Program-made: the position numbers and the translations under genes | The notes under the pieces: model-generated | What the model saw: only the letters and a program-made list of their open reading frames with translations | The model's database searches: none | What the model was told of the DNA's origin: nothing | Shown: piece by piece, positions 8,649 to 17,031 of the stretch | Layout: the number at the start of each line of letters is the position of its first letter | How positions within the stretch are numbered: the stretch's first letter is position 1 | IMG/VR virus record: IMGVR_UViG_3300032299_001146 | Span: 1-33,201 of that record | Length of the DNA stretch: 33,201 nt | Origin: a virus | Direction: 5' to 3' (one strand)

Positions 8649-10403
8649 CTACTCCTTGGAGTCAAGGGCGTCGGGGTTGCGCCGCTTGAAGACTTCGGCC
8701 CCGAATTTGTAGGCATCGTCCGAGTTTTCCACGTCGTAGACGGCGTCTTTCGGAATCTTCGGATTGAAGAAGGGATGGTTGTGCAGAAATACAATGTCGC
8801 TGTCCAAGACGATGCCGGCCTTGCGGACGCGGTGGGAAAATTCCGTGTCGGAATAGATGCCGTGATAGTCATCGGACAAGATGCCCCCGCCATAGCCGAT
8901 CCATCCAAGCGTCGGGCGGGTGCAAATGAAGGTGACGAGCAGGCCGTCGTTACGGTGGCCGTCTTTCACACCAAGAACCTTTGGCCGTTTGAGGTGTGGT
9001 TCGAGGGCTTGCCATACCATCTCGTCCCAAAAAAGCGGAGGTTCTACGTCATCCTGCGCGGTGACGATGATTTGCCCGGAGGCCGCTTTCACGGCCGCGT
9101 TGTAGTTGGCGACAGCGTTGCCACCGATTTGGTCCATGAGACCGGCGGGAGACAGGCCGTGCTTAAATCGCCCGAGGATGTCGCGCGTCTCATCATCGTC
9201 CTCGGCAAAGCCAAAGATGTATTCCACGCTCTGCGGATCTTTGGCTGCCTCAAGCCACTTCTTGCGCGTCTCGGCGGCTTGCAGTGCGCGGCCTCGCGTC
9301 GGGTGGCACACGCTAATCTTGCCGCCGCATTTCTTGAACCATTCAAGCTCGAACTTGTCGGCCTTCTCGGTGTCGCCGTTGGCGCGCAGGCAGCAGGCAT
9401 AGAGCCCTACCCCGCCGAAACCATAGACCACCGGGCGGTGCGTCCACGGCACCACGTCGGGCACCGGGATCGCCATGAAAGCGCGCGCATAGGCCAGGGC
9501 ATCTTGCGGTTCGTTGTTGTCGAGCGACACGGCCGCCAGTTGGGCCAAGGCTTCGCGGCGCCACGGGCTCACTTTGTAGGCTTCATGCAGGAGCGACTTT
9601 TTCGGCGCAAAGTCGTGCGTCCGCATGGCGAGTTGCAGGTAGAGCTCGTAACGCTCGTTATCGTCCAGCCCTGGCGTTTTGAGAGCCTCGACCGCGTAGG
9701 CCATGCCGTTCTCGTCATCCTTGAACCCGAAATGCTCCAGGCTCGCGTAGAAAAGCCAACGCGGGTTTTTATTGAAGTCGGGGATGGATGAAATGATGCG
9801 CCAGTTGCGCTGGTTGCCCTGCTTGCCGTCGGCCTCGTCTTTGTGCGAGTCGGGCGCGTGGACGATGCGGCAGTCCTCCCAGCGGACGTGGCCGTCGCCC
9901 GACTTGTCCACCGGCTCGAGGTGCTCATGCACGGGGTCCGTCCAGACGGCCGTGCCTCGCCGCCAGATGCGCTCCCGCAGGAGATTGAGTCCGTTATTGG
10001 TCAGACGGTAAGGAACGAGCGCCAGCGTGGTTTCTGAAGCGGTAATGCGTAGATGCTCGCGGATGATGTCGGCGCTCTCGGGCTCGAGGATGTCATCGGT
10101 GTCGGCCCACATGAGCCACTCGTGGCCGTCGGCCTCGGCCATGTCGGCGGCCATTTGCCGGGCGGCGCCGAAGTTGTCCACATGGTCCCAAAATTGGTGC
10201 GCCTCGGCGTTCTTGTATTCGCCGACCTTGCACCCCATTTCGCGGGCGATCTCCAGGGTCTTGTCTGGATCTCGGCTGCCGCAGGCGCGGACGATGTAGA
10301 TGTGCAGCGTGAGCCGCTGGAATGATTCGATAAACCGCCGGATGTAGCTCTCGCAGTTGCCCGCAATCGCCACCAGCGCCAACGAGGGCTGTGTGTTCTC
10401 CAT
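8649..10403 (-). CDS. Two-domain family 2 glycosyltransferase
   Basis: A 584-aa protein with two GT-A type domains. The first, residues 5-210, has LVAIAGNCESYIRRFIESF and a DTDD motif at 101-104 (WADTDD), typical of metal- and nucleotide-sugar-binding sites. A helical middle, about 215-360, with LYLQLAMRTHDFAPKKS looks like TPR repeats. The second domain starts near 363 (ISVCHPTRGRALQAAETRKK), has AQDDVEPP at 449-456 and a C-terminal HNHPFF near 541-546. The gene lies between major capsid and connector genes, an unusual place for a sugar enzyme. No signal or membrane segment, so it acts in the cytoplasm, perhaps on assembling virions. Substrate unknown; it could also act on nucleotide bases or host surface sugars. 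Confidence 0.8.
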   Translation of the reverse strand: MENTQPSLALVAIAGNCESYIRRFIESFQRLTLHIYIVRACGSRDPDKTLEIAREMGCKVGEYKNAEAHQFWDHVDNFGAARQMAADMAEADGHEWLMWADTDDILEPESADIIREHLRITASETTLALVPYRLTNNGLNLLRERIWRRGTAVWTDPVHEHLEPVDKSGDGHVRWEDCRIVHAPDSHKDEADGKQGNQRNWRIISSIPDFNKNPRWLFYASLEHFGFKDDENGMAYAVEALKTPGLDDNERYELYLQLAMRTHDFAPKKSLLHEAYKVSPWRREALAQLAAVSLDNNEPQDALAYARAFMAIPVPDVVPWTHRPVVYGFGGVGLYACCLRANGDTEKADKFELEWFKKCGGKISVCHPTRGRALQAAETRKKWLEAAKDPQSVEYIFGFAEDDDETRDILGRFKHGLSPAGLMDQIGGNAVANYNAAVKAASGQIIVTAQDDVEPPLFWDEMVWQALEPHLKRPKVLGVKDGHRNDGLLVTFICTRPTLGWIGYGGGILSDDYHGIYSDTEFSHRVRKAGIVLDSDIVFLHNHPFFNPKIPKDAVYDVENSDDAYKFGAEVFKRRNPDALDSKE

Positions 10404-10429
10404 GCGGACGCGGAGAGCTTGTCAACCGC

Positions 10430-10465
10430 ACCAAAAGCAAAACCCCGGGGCGGATGCCCCGGGGC
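10430..10465 (-). terminator. Rho-independent terminator after the major capsid gene
   Basis: On the minus strand a hairpin with 9-bp arms (10464-10456 and 10451-10443; GC only, loop of four) is followed by TTTTGCTTTT. It stands about 20 nt after the capsid stop codon and before the glycosyltransferase. It would raise capsid expression relative to the genes beyond it. Confidence 0.85.
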
Positions 10466-10487
10466 GCTTGAACACACAAACCAGTGC

Positions 10488-11402
10488 TTAGGCTTTCTTC
10501 GCCAGAATCTTGAGACCGGCCGTGATGCCGTAGGTGAAGCCACCGACCACCTCGAAGTTGAGGAAGTGGGTGCCGTTCGCCGTATTGTAGTGGCGACGAT
10601 ACCCGAGACCGATGCCGCTGACGGGATCGACCACCGTGCGGGCCTCGAGGTATTCGCTCGGAGCCTGCGGCTGAAGGGTGCGGATCGCCACAGCGATGGC
10701 CGAGGGATGCACCGCGAAGCCAGCGAGAGTGATGCTGGTTCCGACGTTGGTGGCCGGGATCAGGGTGCTCTCGTAGACGTTCATGCCAGCCAGACGGCGA
10801 ACCACTCCCTCGCGGATGCCTTCCGAACCGAAGTTCAGGTTGGCGAGGATGTTGGTGCTGTCGGACAAGAGCGCGTCGTAGGCGTCGGGCTCGATGAACA
10901 GCGCGCGGTCGTTCTGAGGAGCCTTGGACTTGGTGAGCTCGAGGCGGGCCTTGCGAACATCAGCCATGCCGAAGCTGGCCGAGGTGAAGGAAACGACTGC
11001 CGCGCCGAAGTTGGCGGTGGTGATAAGGCCCCACGCGGACGAGATGAACGCCTGGGCAACCGCACGGCCCTGCTCTGCGCCGATGTCGGCCAGCATTTGC
11101 GGGGTGAGCGCGCTGGATTTGCTCCATTGCGTGTCGGTGAAATCGACCGTGGACAGGAAGTGCTTGTCGATGGTGACTTCGCGGGCCGTGAGAGTCACGT
11201 CTCCGTCAGCACCTTCGTAAGTGTTGTTGAAGGTCGAAGCCGTGATCGAGGAGATGAGCGGGATGCTCACAACCTCACCCTTGCGGGCGGCCTCGGCGTT
11301 GTAGTTCACGCTGAACGCATTCAGCGGATGGAGGGAATCCACGAACGCTTTGAGGGCGCTTGAGGAAATGATGTCGTCGTTAAGACCAGTGATGGAGGCC
11401 AT
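10488..11402 (-). CDS. Major capsid protein (HK97 fold)
   Basis: A 304-aa protein directly after the protease-scaffold gene. It starts MASITGLNDDIISSSALKAF, has central helices with ADIGAEQGRAVAQAFISSAWG and a domain with RLAGMNVYESTLIP, all consistent with the HK97-like coat fold found in phages with a lambda-type portal. The size agrees with a small capsid. Start at ATG 11402 is preceded by AACAAATAACTTATC, which has no Shine-Dalgarno but is A-rich. It is followed by a strong terminator, which fits a high-expression gene. Confidence 0.85.
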   Translation of the reverse strand: MASITGLNDDIISSSALKAFVDSLHPLNAFSVNYNAEAARKGEVVSIPLISSITASTFNNTYEGADGDVTLTAREVTIDKHFLSTVDFTDTQWSKSSALTPQMLADIGAEQGRAVAQAFISSAWGLITTANFGAAVVSFTSASFGMADVRKARLELTKSKAPQNDRALFIEPDAYDALLSDSTNILANLNFGSEGIREGVVRRLAGMNVYESTLIPATNVGTSITLAGFAVHPSAIAVAIRTLQPQAPSEYLEARTVVDPVSGIGLGYRRHYNTANGTHFLNFEVVGGFTYGITAGLKILAKKA

Positions 11403-11408
11403 GATAAG

Positions 11409-11789
11409 TTATTTGTTGGATTGTTTGAGCTTGGAGATGAGCGCGAAATCGCCGGCCTCGAGGGCTTTGCGGACGATTTCAAATTTGGTCGAGCGGTCGC
11501 CCGAGGTGTAAGCCTCTTCGACGGAGACGGCGGAACCGTTGCCCGTCACGGCGTTGTCGCCGCGAGCGGCGAGTTCGACTTCCAAAACGGAGAGCTTGGA
11601 GGTGACGGCTTCGAGCTTCGCGGCGAGTTCAGCGGCTTTGCTGTCCTCGACGGGAGCGGGAGCGGGTGCTTCGGGTGCCACTTCGGCTTTTTCTTCAAAA
11701 GCGGCTTTGATTTCGGCGCGGAGTTCGGCGGCCATCGCTTCGATGGCGGCCTTTGCGTCGAACTGTTCAGGAGCGGATTTTTGATCCAT
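11409..11789 (-). CDS. Possible nested scaffold protein from an internal start
   Basis: Residue 157 of the protease-scaffold is ATG at 11789, preceded by GAAAAGGGC, a weak Shine-Dalgarno. Translation from here would give the C-terminal 126 aa, starting MDQKSAPEQFDAKAA, which is the coiled-coil scaffold part alone. This mirrors the lambda C/Nu3 arrangement as known from that family. Nothing in the sequence proves that the start is used. Confidence 0.4.
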   Translation of the reverse strand: MDQKSAPEQFDAKAAIEAMAAELRAEIKAAFEEKAEVAPEAPAPAPVEDSKAAELAAKLEAVTSKLSVLEVELAARGDNAVTGNGSAVSVEEAYTSGDRSTKFEIVRKALEAGDFALISKLKQSNK

Positions 11790-12257
11790 GCCCTTTTCTG
11801 CGGTGTCAACCGCGACCGGCTTTTCGGCCTGCGGCAACGCGCGAAAAACTCCGTCAGGATTGGCGGCCGGGCGCGAGACAAGGTCCACGCTGACAAGTTC
11901 CGAAACGCGCGCCAGGCGGGTGCCGTCTTCGTTTTCGTCAGGCGTTCCGCTGAAGGTCATGCTGAAGCCAACGCGCTGCGGGGCTTTTGTCAGGATCTCG
12001 GAATAGAAAGACGCTTGGGGGTGTGAGCCGAGGAGCTCGAGGTCCGCGCGGAGTTGGTCTTCCTCGATACGGAAGTTGGCGAGAAAGCCGATCAGGCTGT
12101 CGATGCTTTCGTCGTGATCAACGAACACTTTGACCGGGCTGCCCACTTGGCCGGCCGCTTCGGCCTGCAACAGGGTCACATCGTCCACCAACATGGCATG
12201 ACCGAGCGCCGGGCCAACCGTGGCGACGGAGATGCCTTCAAATTTTAGCGCGTCCAT
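11409..12257 (-). CDS. Prohead protease fused to a scaffold domain
   Basis: A 282-aa protein with a protease-like N-terminal domain (about 1-140): VFVDHDESIDSLIG holds the likely catalytic His at residue 48, VGFSMTFSG the likely Ser at residue 99, and VDLVSRPAANPDGVF is a block common in prohead proteases. A flexible, charged Ala/Pro/Glu-rich region (roughly 160-282) with coiled-coil SKAAELAAKLEAVTSKLSVL looks like a scaffold. In such phages the protease matures the head and the scaffold is removed. An internal start near 11789 may produce the scaffold alone. Order protease-scaffold, then capsid, supports the call. Confidence 0.75.
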   Translation of the reverse strand: MDALKFEGISVATVGPALGHAMLVDDVTLLQAEAAGQVGSPVKVFVDHDESIDSLIGFLANFRIEEDQLRADLELLGSHPQASFYSEILTKAPQRVGFSMTFSGTPDENEDGTRLARVSELVSVDLVSRPAANPDGVFRALPQAEKPVAVDTAEKGMDQKSAPEQFDAKAAIEAMAAELRAEIKAAFEEKAEVAPEAPAPAPVEDSKAAELAAKLEAVTSKLSVLEVELAARGDNAVTGNGSAVSVEEAYTSGDRSTKFEIVRKALEAGDFALISKLKQSNK

Positions 12258-12274
12258 ACTCGGACGGGCTCATG

Positions 12275-13801
12275 TCAAGCAGTCGGCATCTCGATCTTCT
12301 TCCGGCGATACAGGCGCTTGCGCTTTTTCGGCAATGCCAATTCGGTCGGTTGGGTTGGTTCGGAAAGTTGTGGCGGTTCGGCGGCCGGCGCTTCTTCTTG
12401 CGGGAGAATCTCGGCCTGTGGCTGCGGTTGCTCCACGCCAATGCTGACGCCGAGCGATGCGGCAAATTCACGTTCGGCGGCAATCTCGGACACGGCCTCT
12501 TTCCAGTCGATGCCCTGCTCGCCAAAGAAATCGGAAAGCGTCATCAGCCCGGCCTTCACATCGTCCCGGCGGGCGACGGCCTCGCGGCCAACGTCCACGG
12601 TAATGGAGCGAGGTGTCTGCCAGCCGACTTTGCGCCAGTTGGGATTCATCGGAAGCTCGCGGCGGCGCATAGCGTTGGCGATGGCGTAGCCCCACAGTTT
12701 TGCCAGGAAAGCGTTGATCAGGACATCCTGGCGGCCCGCAAAACATCGCGCGGCCTTTTGGATGATGAATCGCTGCGCCACGCCACCGATCGCGCTGGTG
12801 TCCCAGACAAACTCATAAGGCAGCCCCAGGCCGATGGCCGCCGCGCGGATGTATTGCTCGAGGTGCTTGTCGAGCTTCTCGTTCGGGCGGTTCATCTGGA
12901 AGCTCTGGATGTCTTCCGTGGTCTTCAGGCGCGGCACCAGCCCGCCGCCGAACATGGATTCGCGGGTCAGGTTGCCGTTGCTGTCTTTGCTCAGATCGCC
13001 AAAGAACCCTTCGGCGCCGATCGTGCCGGTGTTGTTTTTGATGACGAGACCGATGCTGCTGCCTGCCTTGGCCGCCATCATCTCGAAGCGCAAAAGCTCG
13101 TCGCGGTCCAAGATGGAGTTGAGCGCCACACCGACGGCCGGATAGCCGCGCACCTGATCGGCGCGCTCGGGCTCGAAGACGTGAAGCATGGCCTCGGCTT
13201 TGATCTCCCGATGCCGGCGGGGGTATTCGTCGCCTTCTCCGATGAAGTAACTGAGCGGACGCTGGAACTTGTCGAGCTTTACGCCGTCCACCACGCCGCC
13301 ATTGTTGGCCGCCGTGTCGGGCGACTCAATGCGGTGGGCTTCGACAATCTGGACAGCAGGAGCGCCGTCTTGCCGGGCGGTGAGGATAGCAAAGATTTCG
13401 CCGTCGCGGTCGATGGCCTCCGAAACGAGCATTTGCAGGCCGCGCATATCGTGGCGGCCACTGATCTCAGGCTGCCGCGACCAATTTTCCCACCACGCTT
13501 CGGCTGCATCGTCCCACTCCTGGTCCCCGGTCATGGCCTGCGGCCGGATGCCGATGCCCGAGCCGACAGAATAAAGGGCTTTATCCCTGACAGCCCCGCG
13601 CACAATGGCGTTGTTGTAAAAGCATTTGCGGCTTAACGCCATCAGGCGTGTGCGGTCATAGGATGAAAGATCGACTTTGGAATCCTGCGCTTGAGCGTAG
13701 ACCCAGCCGCGCTCCTCGCTGCGGTGGTTCACGGCTTCGATCATGCGCGAAAAGCCAAAGCGCGCGGCGAGACGGTCAACAAATGTGGTCGGTTTAGCCA
13801 T
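12275..13801 (-). CDS. Portal protein, lambda type
   Basis: A 508-aa protein in the place of the portal, immediately after terminase and the gpW-like gene. The start reads MAKPTTFVDRLAARFG, followed by YDRTRLMALSRKCFYNNAIV, and later WENWSRQPEISGRHDM and SEAIDRDGEIFAI, which match lambda-family portals. The C-terminus is Pro/Glu/Lys-rich. It forms the head entry channel through which DNA is packaged by the terminase. It shares one base with the preceding stop (TAATG). Confidence 0.9.
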   Translation of the reverse strand: MAKPTTFVDRLAARFGFSRMIEAVNHRSEERGWVYAQAQDSKVDLSSYDRTRLMALSRKCFYNNAIVRGAVRDKALYSVGSGIGIRPQAMTGDQEWDDAAEAWWENWSRQPEISGRHDMRGLQMLVSEAIDRDGEIFAILTARQDGAPAVQIVEAHRIESPDTAANNGGVVDGVKLDKFQRPLSYFIGEGDEYPRRHREIKAEAMLHVFEPERADQVRGYPAVGVALNSILDRDELLRFEMMAAKAGSSIGLVIKNNTGTIGAEGFFGDLSKDSNGNLTRESMFGGGLVPRLKTTEDIQSFQMNRPNEKLDKHLEQYIRAAAIGLGLPYEFVWDTSAIGGVAQRFIIQKAARCFAGRQDVLINAFLAKLWGYAIANAMRRRELPMNPNWRKVGWQTPRSITVDVGREAVARRDDVKAGLMTLSDFFGEQGIDWKEAVSEIAAEREFAASLGVSIGVEQPQPQAEILPQEEAPAAEPPQLSEPTQPTELALPKKRKRLYRRKKIEMPTA

Positions 13802-14064
13802 TAAGTGCGGTTCGGGAAGCGGATTTGCGTGACGCGGGAAGATCCGATCTGCCCGGCTTTAATGCTCATGGCCGTCTCGATAAGGCCGAGCATATCCCAG
13901 CAAGAATAGGTTTGCTGAAGCGTGACGGAACGGCCGCCCACGCTGCTTGACACCACGAAAGCCTGTGACGCCCCGCCGGCCACGATTTGGCTTTTGCAGG
14001 CGGTCTTCAGGTCATTTAGTTCATCGCTGGAAAATACGGAAGCCAGCAGCGAGGCGTCGGTCAT
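13801..14064 (-). CDS. gpW-like head-tail joining protein
   Basis: An 87-aa protein between terminase and portal, where lambda encodes gpW. It starts with a helix (LLASVFSSDELNDLKTAC), then a beta turn (VGGRSVTLQQTY) and a second helix (LLETAM-like, MLGLIETAMSIKAG), the alpha-beta-alpha order known for gpW. In lambda this protein stabilises the filled head and prepares it for tail joining. Confidence 0.75.
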   Translation of the reverse strand: MTDASLLASVFSSDELNDLKTACKSQIVAGGASQAFVVSSSVGGRSVTLQQTYSCWDMLGLIETAMSIKAGQIGSSRVTQIRFPNRT

Positions 14065-14080
14065 GCCCTCGCGGGCTGTG

Positions 14081-15820
14081 TCAAGGAGTGGCGTTGGTCG
14101 CCTTGAACTGCGCCATGATCGAGTCGATCAGCACGAGAGCCATTTTCTCGCAGTCGGCCAAGTGGTTCGGCCCGAGGCGCTGCCACTTCGATTCTCCGTC
14201 TTTCTCGATAAGCGCCTCGCCCTGCAACTGGCCGACGTAATCCTTGGCGATGTCCCGAGGCAGATACCACCGGCCCCGCCCGTCTCGCAGGATGTCGTGA
14301 TACAATCTTGCCTGCCAAAAGTGCGCGTCAAATTGGACGGCCCACAGCACCGAGCCACCCGACACGATTTGCTGGAACTTGTAGGGCTCGCGCAATCCCT
14401 GGCTAACAGTTCGCCCCTTGGCCGCGACAAATAGACCGCCCGACTTGGCAACGAAATCATAAACACCCGCCGGTGTCTTGGCCGCGTAGCCTGCATCCAC
14501 AATGCCGCGATAGCATTTGTAGTGCTTGAACTTGTCCATGATCCCGTCCCATCCGACCATCGCCCCATAGTCCAAGAGGTAGCTGCTGCCGTCCTCGTGG
14601 AGCTCGCGGACGATCCACCACATTTCCGTCTGGCCTACGTCGATGGACATGAGGCGGCCAACCATTTTCCCCTCGGGCGCGGTTCCCATCGTGTAACGCG
14701 GCGAGGCGTCCACGCGGTCGCGGATCATGGCCGTCGTGATGAGTGCCCCCTGCGGCTTCCACGGTTCGGCCATCTCGCGATTCAGGAAGTCCTGCAATCC
14801 GCCCGGGGCTTCGTAGTCCTGCAAATACTTCACGGCCAGATCAGGCCAAGTGCGCCAGGGCGAGTAGAGCGAGGAGAGGTGATAGCTGCGGCGGCCGGCC
14901 TCCGCGGCGAACTCCGTTGCGCGCCACTCTCCGCGCTCGAGCCAGGTCTTTTTGTCGGCGTTCTCGTGGAGGTGCCCACACTTCGGGCAGGCATAGCGTG
15001 TAGTCTCGGCCACCCGCGCCATGTTCCATATCCCGTTGTCCTGCTTGGCCTCGGCGTCCCAGCGCACATTCTTCCACTCGAGGAACCGCCACTCGCCACA
15101 CCCGAGGCACGGCAGGAAATAGCGGCGCTGGTCTCCCTTCAGCCATTCGGTCCAGATTGCGCCGTCCTCATAGGTTGGCGTCGAGGTGCAAACGATCAGG
15201 TGATTCGGGAAGGTCGCCGTGCGCGCCTCGGCAAGTTGGATCGGGCTTGCCTCTTTGCCCGACTGCGCCGCGAATTTGTCCATCTCGTCCATCATCAGGA
15301 GCGCTATGGACCGACTGGAAAGGTTGGCCGGGCTGTTCGACCCGACGAAATACACGCTCATCCCTTTGAAATGCTGCTCGAGGATGGTCAGATCGTCGGC
15401 GTTGTCGGGCTTGTGCGTCTTCAAAACGTCCGAGCTCTCGACCATCGGCAGCCATCGCGACTTGCTGAATGACCGCGCCAGGTGCGTGGAGGGCATGACC
15501 CAGAGCGCGGGCGCCGGGTTTTGGTCGAGCCGATACCCCATGCCCGCAAGAATGGCCGTGGTCTTGGCCGTCTGGGCACCCCAGACCAGCGCCATGCGCC
15601 GGATGGATTCGTTGCCGAAACACTCGAGCGGCTCGCGGATGTAAGGCGTCTCCCGCGTCCGATACGGCCCGTGCAAATGCGCGGTGTTGCCGATCGTCAG
15701 ATTGCTCTCGGCCCACTCGACCACACCCTGCTTCGGCGGTGGTTGGGCCTTGCGGGCAATGGCGGCGCCGACATCGTCGGCCGTCAGGCTGCTCTTAATT
15801 TGTCCGAGAAAATCTGACAC
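14081..15820 (-). CDS. terL: Terminase large subunit (gpA/TerL family)
   Basis: A 579-aa packaging motor. Walker A is GAQTAKTT at residues 81-88, the Walker B region is IALLMMDEMDKF near 172-183, and two Cys pairs (PCLGCGEW near 238 and YACPKCGH near 273) match the lambda gpA type. The nuclease region begins with MSIDVGQTEMWW (about 368-380), which carries an expected Asp. Start at GTG 15820, 37 nt inside the small subunit gene. It cuts and pumps DNA into the head through the portal. Confidence 0.92.
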   Translation of the reverse strand: MSDFLGQIKSSLTADDVGAAIARKAQPPPKQGVVEWAESNLTIGNTAHLHGPYRTRETPYIREPLECFGNESIRRMALVWGAQTAKTTAILAGMGYRLDQNPAPALWVMPSTHLARSFSKSRWLPMVESSDVLKTHKPDNADDLTILEQHFKGMSVYFVGSNSPANLSSRSIALLMMDEMDKFAAQSGKEASPIQLAEARTATFPNHLIVCTSTPTYEDGAIWTEWLKGDQRRYFLPCLGCGEWRFLEWKNVRWDAEAKQDNGIWNMARVAETTRYACPKCGHLHENADKKTWLERGEWRATEFAAEAGRRSYHLSSLYSPWRTWPDLAVKYLQDYEAPGGLQDFLNREMAEPWKPQGALITTAMIRDRVDASPRYTMGTAPEGKMVGRLMSIDVGQTEMWWIVRELHEDGSSYLLDYGAMVGWDGIMDKFKHYKCYRGIVDAGYAAKTPAGVYDFVAKSGGLFVAAKGRTVSQGLREPYKFQQIVSGGSVLWAVQFDAHFWQARLYHDILRDGRGRWYLPRDIAKDYVGQLQGEALIEKDGESKWQRLGPNHLADCEKMALVLIDSIMAQFKATNATP

Positions 15821-16296
15821 GCATCAGCAACCAGTTTGCCGGCGTCGGAGTAGTCCCGATGCAGGCGTTTAAGGCACGAATCAAACGCCGCATCGAATGC
15901 GGACAATACAGCCGACTTTTCCATGAGAGCGCCGACGCGCTTTTGCCATTCGATGAACTCGGCCTCGGCTGCCGAGGCGTCTTTGCAGGAGAGAGAGTAG
16001 GCTTTTTGAAGCTCGCACGCCTCGCGGACCTGACCCTGCTCGGCGGCCCCCTGCCAGAGTGCGTAGTTTTTGCCCACCATCGCGTGCGCCTGCTCGACGC
16101 GACCGGCGGCCGTGCTGTCTTCGGGCGATGCGGATGCGGACACTGACCGCCTAGCGCGGCGGTTTCCCGTTACGTTGGACTCATACCACGCAACGGCGTT
16201 CTCCAAGGTGTCGAGCGGACAGCCTTTCTTCTTCAGTTGGCTGACCCGCTGGATCGTGATGCCCTTGGCTTCGGCAAGTTGGCTGGCGACAGTCAT
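15784..16296 (-). CDS. terS: Terminase small subunit (Nu1-like)
   Basis: A 170-aa protein with an N-terminal HTH (ASQLAEAKGITIQRVSQLKK, about residues 4-23) of the type lambda Nu1 uses to bind the packaging site, then a helical linker and an oligomerisation/large-subunit-binding helix near the C-terminus (LSAFDAAFDSCLKRLHRDY). It overlaps terL by 37 nt. Start ATG at 16296 sits inside the last of three AGTCTCAA boxes described next. Confidence 0.8.
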   Translation of the reverse strand: MTVASQLAEAKGITIQRVSQLKKKGCPLDTLENAVAWYESNVTGNRRARRSVSASASPEDSTAAGRVEQAHAMVGKNYALWQGAAEQGQVREACELQKAYSLSCKDASAAEAEFIEWQKRVGALMEKSAVLSAFDAAFDSCLKRLHRDYSDAGKLVADACQIFSDKLRAA

Positions 16297-16456
16297 GTTG
16301 AGACTGCCGCCCGAGTCAACTTAACTAAAGTTGAGCGAAAAACGCTTTATTTTCGCCAAAACGAAGCAAGTCGCAAGCTCCTCGCGCTCCGCCAACCAAA
16401 AAGATTCCTTTATCAAGTCTCAACAAGGAGCATTGTTGTTTACTCTTATTGAGACT
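16296..16456. promoter_or_regulatory. Gene-free control region with three AGTCTCAA boxes
   Basis: About 160 bp between the DUF3102-like gene and terS carry AGTCTCAACAAG at 16416-16427, its inverted, one-mismatch partner CTTATTGAGACT at 16445-16456, and a third box TGTTGAGACT at 16296-16305 at the terS start. The first two form an inverted repeat with a 17-nt spacer. Another imperfect palindrome (TCAACTT / AAGTTGA) lies near 16316-16335. Such boxes in front of the small terminase are expected for a cos or pac binding region, or for an operator. No strong -35/-10 pair could be assigned. Confidence 0.5.
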
Positions 16457-16458
16457 GG

Positions 16459-17031
16459 TCACGCCTCCCCTTTCAGCTGCACATACCTCTGTTCGTAGGC
16501 CCAGATGGCATCGCGCACCGGCTTGACCACTCGCAACGTCTCAACCACTTGCTCTTCGCTCATCTTGTCAGGCGGCATCTTGACTAATAGCTGACTGAAC
16601 CAGCGGCGCGCATCGTAAACCCAGCCCGCCGCAATATCGCGCACGCTCACCTCTGGCACCTCGTCTCTCGTCGGCGTGTCGCCTTCCGCTGTCTCAGCGT
16701 TGGCCTCGGCCTGCGCCTGCACGCTGGCCCGATCTTCAACAGGCTTGAAGCCGGGCAGAAACAACTGCCCAGGGTGATAGTTGCGGTGGTGGCGAATGTA
16801 TCGCTCGGCTGTCACGCCAGGCATCTCGACCTTCTCACGCAGCCAATGGTGGAACGCATCGCCCACAGTGTCGCGGGCGCTGGCAAGCAGCATCCCGACT
16901 TGGTTTGCCATCGACCCGATCTCGGAAGCCGTGGCCTTCACCGCGTCCACCTTTGCCATGATCTCGGCGTGGTCTTTATTAATTTGCGCGGCCAGATCGT
17001 CCGCTGCCCGTAGTTCAATCTCCTTGCTCAT
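16459..17031 (-). CDS. DUF3102-like phage/plasmid protein (190 aa)
   Basis: Start ATG 17031 forms TAATG with the upstream stop and is preceded by GAGGAGAACACACAC. The 190-aa protein has an N-terminal helical region with ANQVGMLLASARDTVGDAF, then HHWLREKVEMPGV, as in DUF3102-type proteins carried by phages and plasmids. An acidic linker follows (TAEGDTPTRDEVPEV), then a helical end. The function of the family is not settled; it is often found near replication and partition genes. Confidence 0.6.
   Translation of the reverse strand: MSKEIELRAADDLAAQINKDHAEIMAKVDAVKATASEIGSMANQVGMLLASARDTVGDAFHHWLREKVEMPGVTAERYIRHHRNYHPGQLFLPGFKPVEDRASVQAQAEANAETAEGDTPTRDEVPEVSVRDIAAGWVYDARRWFSQLLVKMPPDKMSEEQVVETLRVVKPVRDAIWAYEQRYVQLKGEA

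Noticed and set aside
8619-9791. Plus-strand open frame of 390 codons across the glycosyltransferase gene
   Set aside because: Antisense shadow of a gene with DTDD and other motifs on the minus strand.
12272-13636. Plus-strand open frame of 454 codons across the portal gene
   Set aside because: It is antisense to a gene with clear family motifs, has no ribosome-binding site or neighbours, and is expected in high-GC coding DNA.
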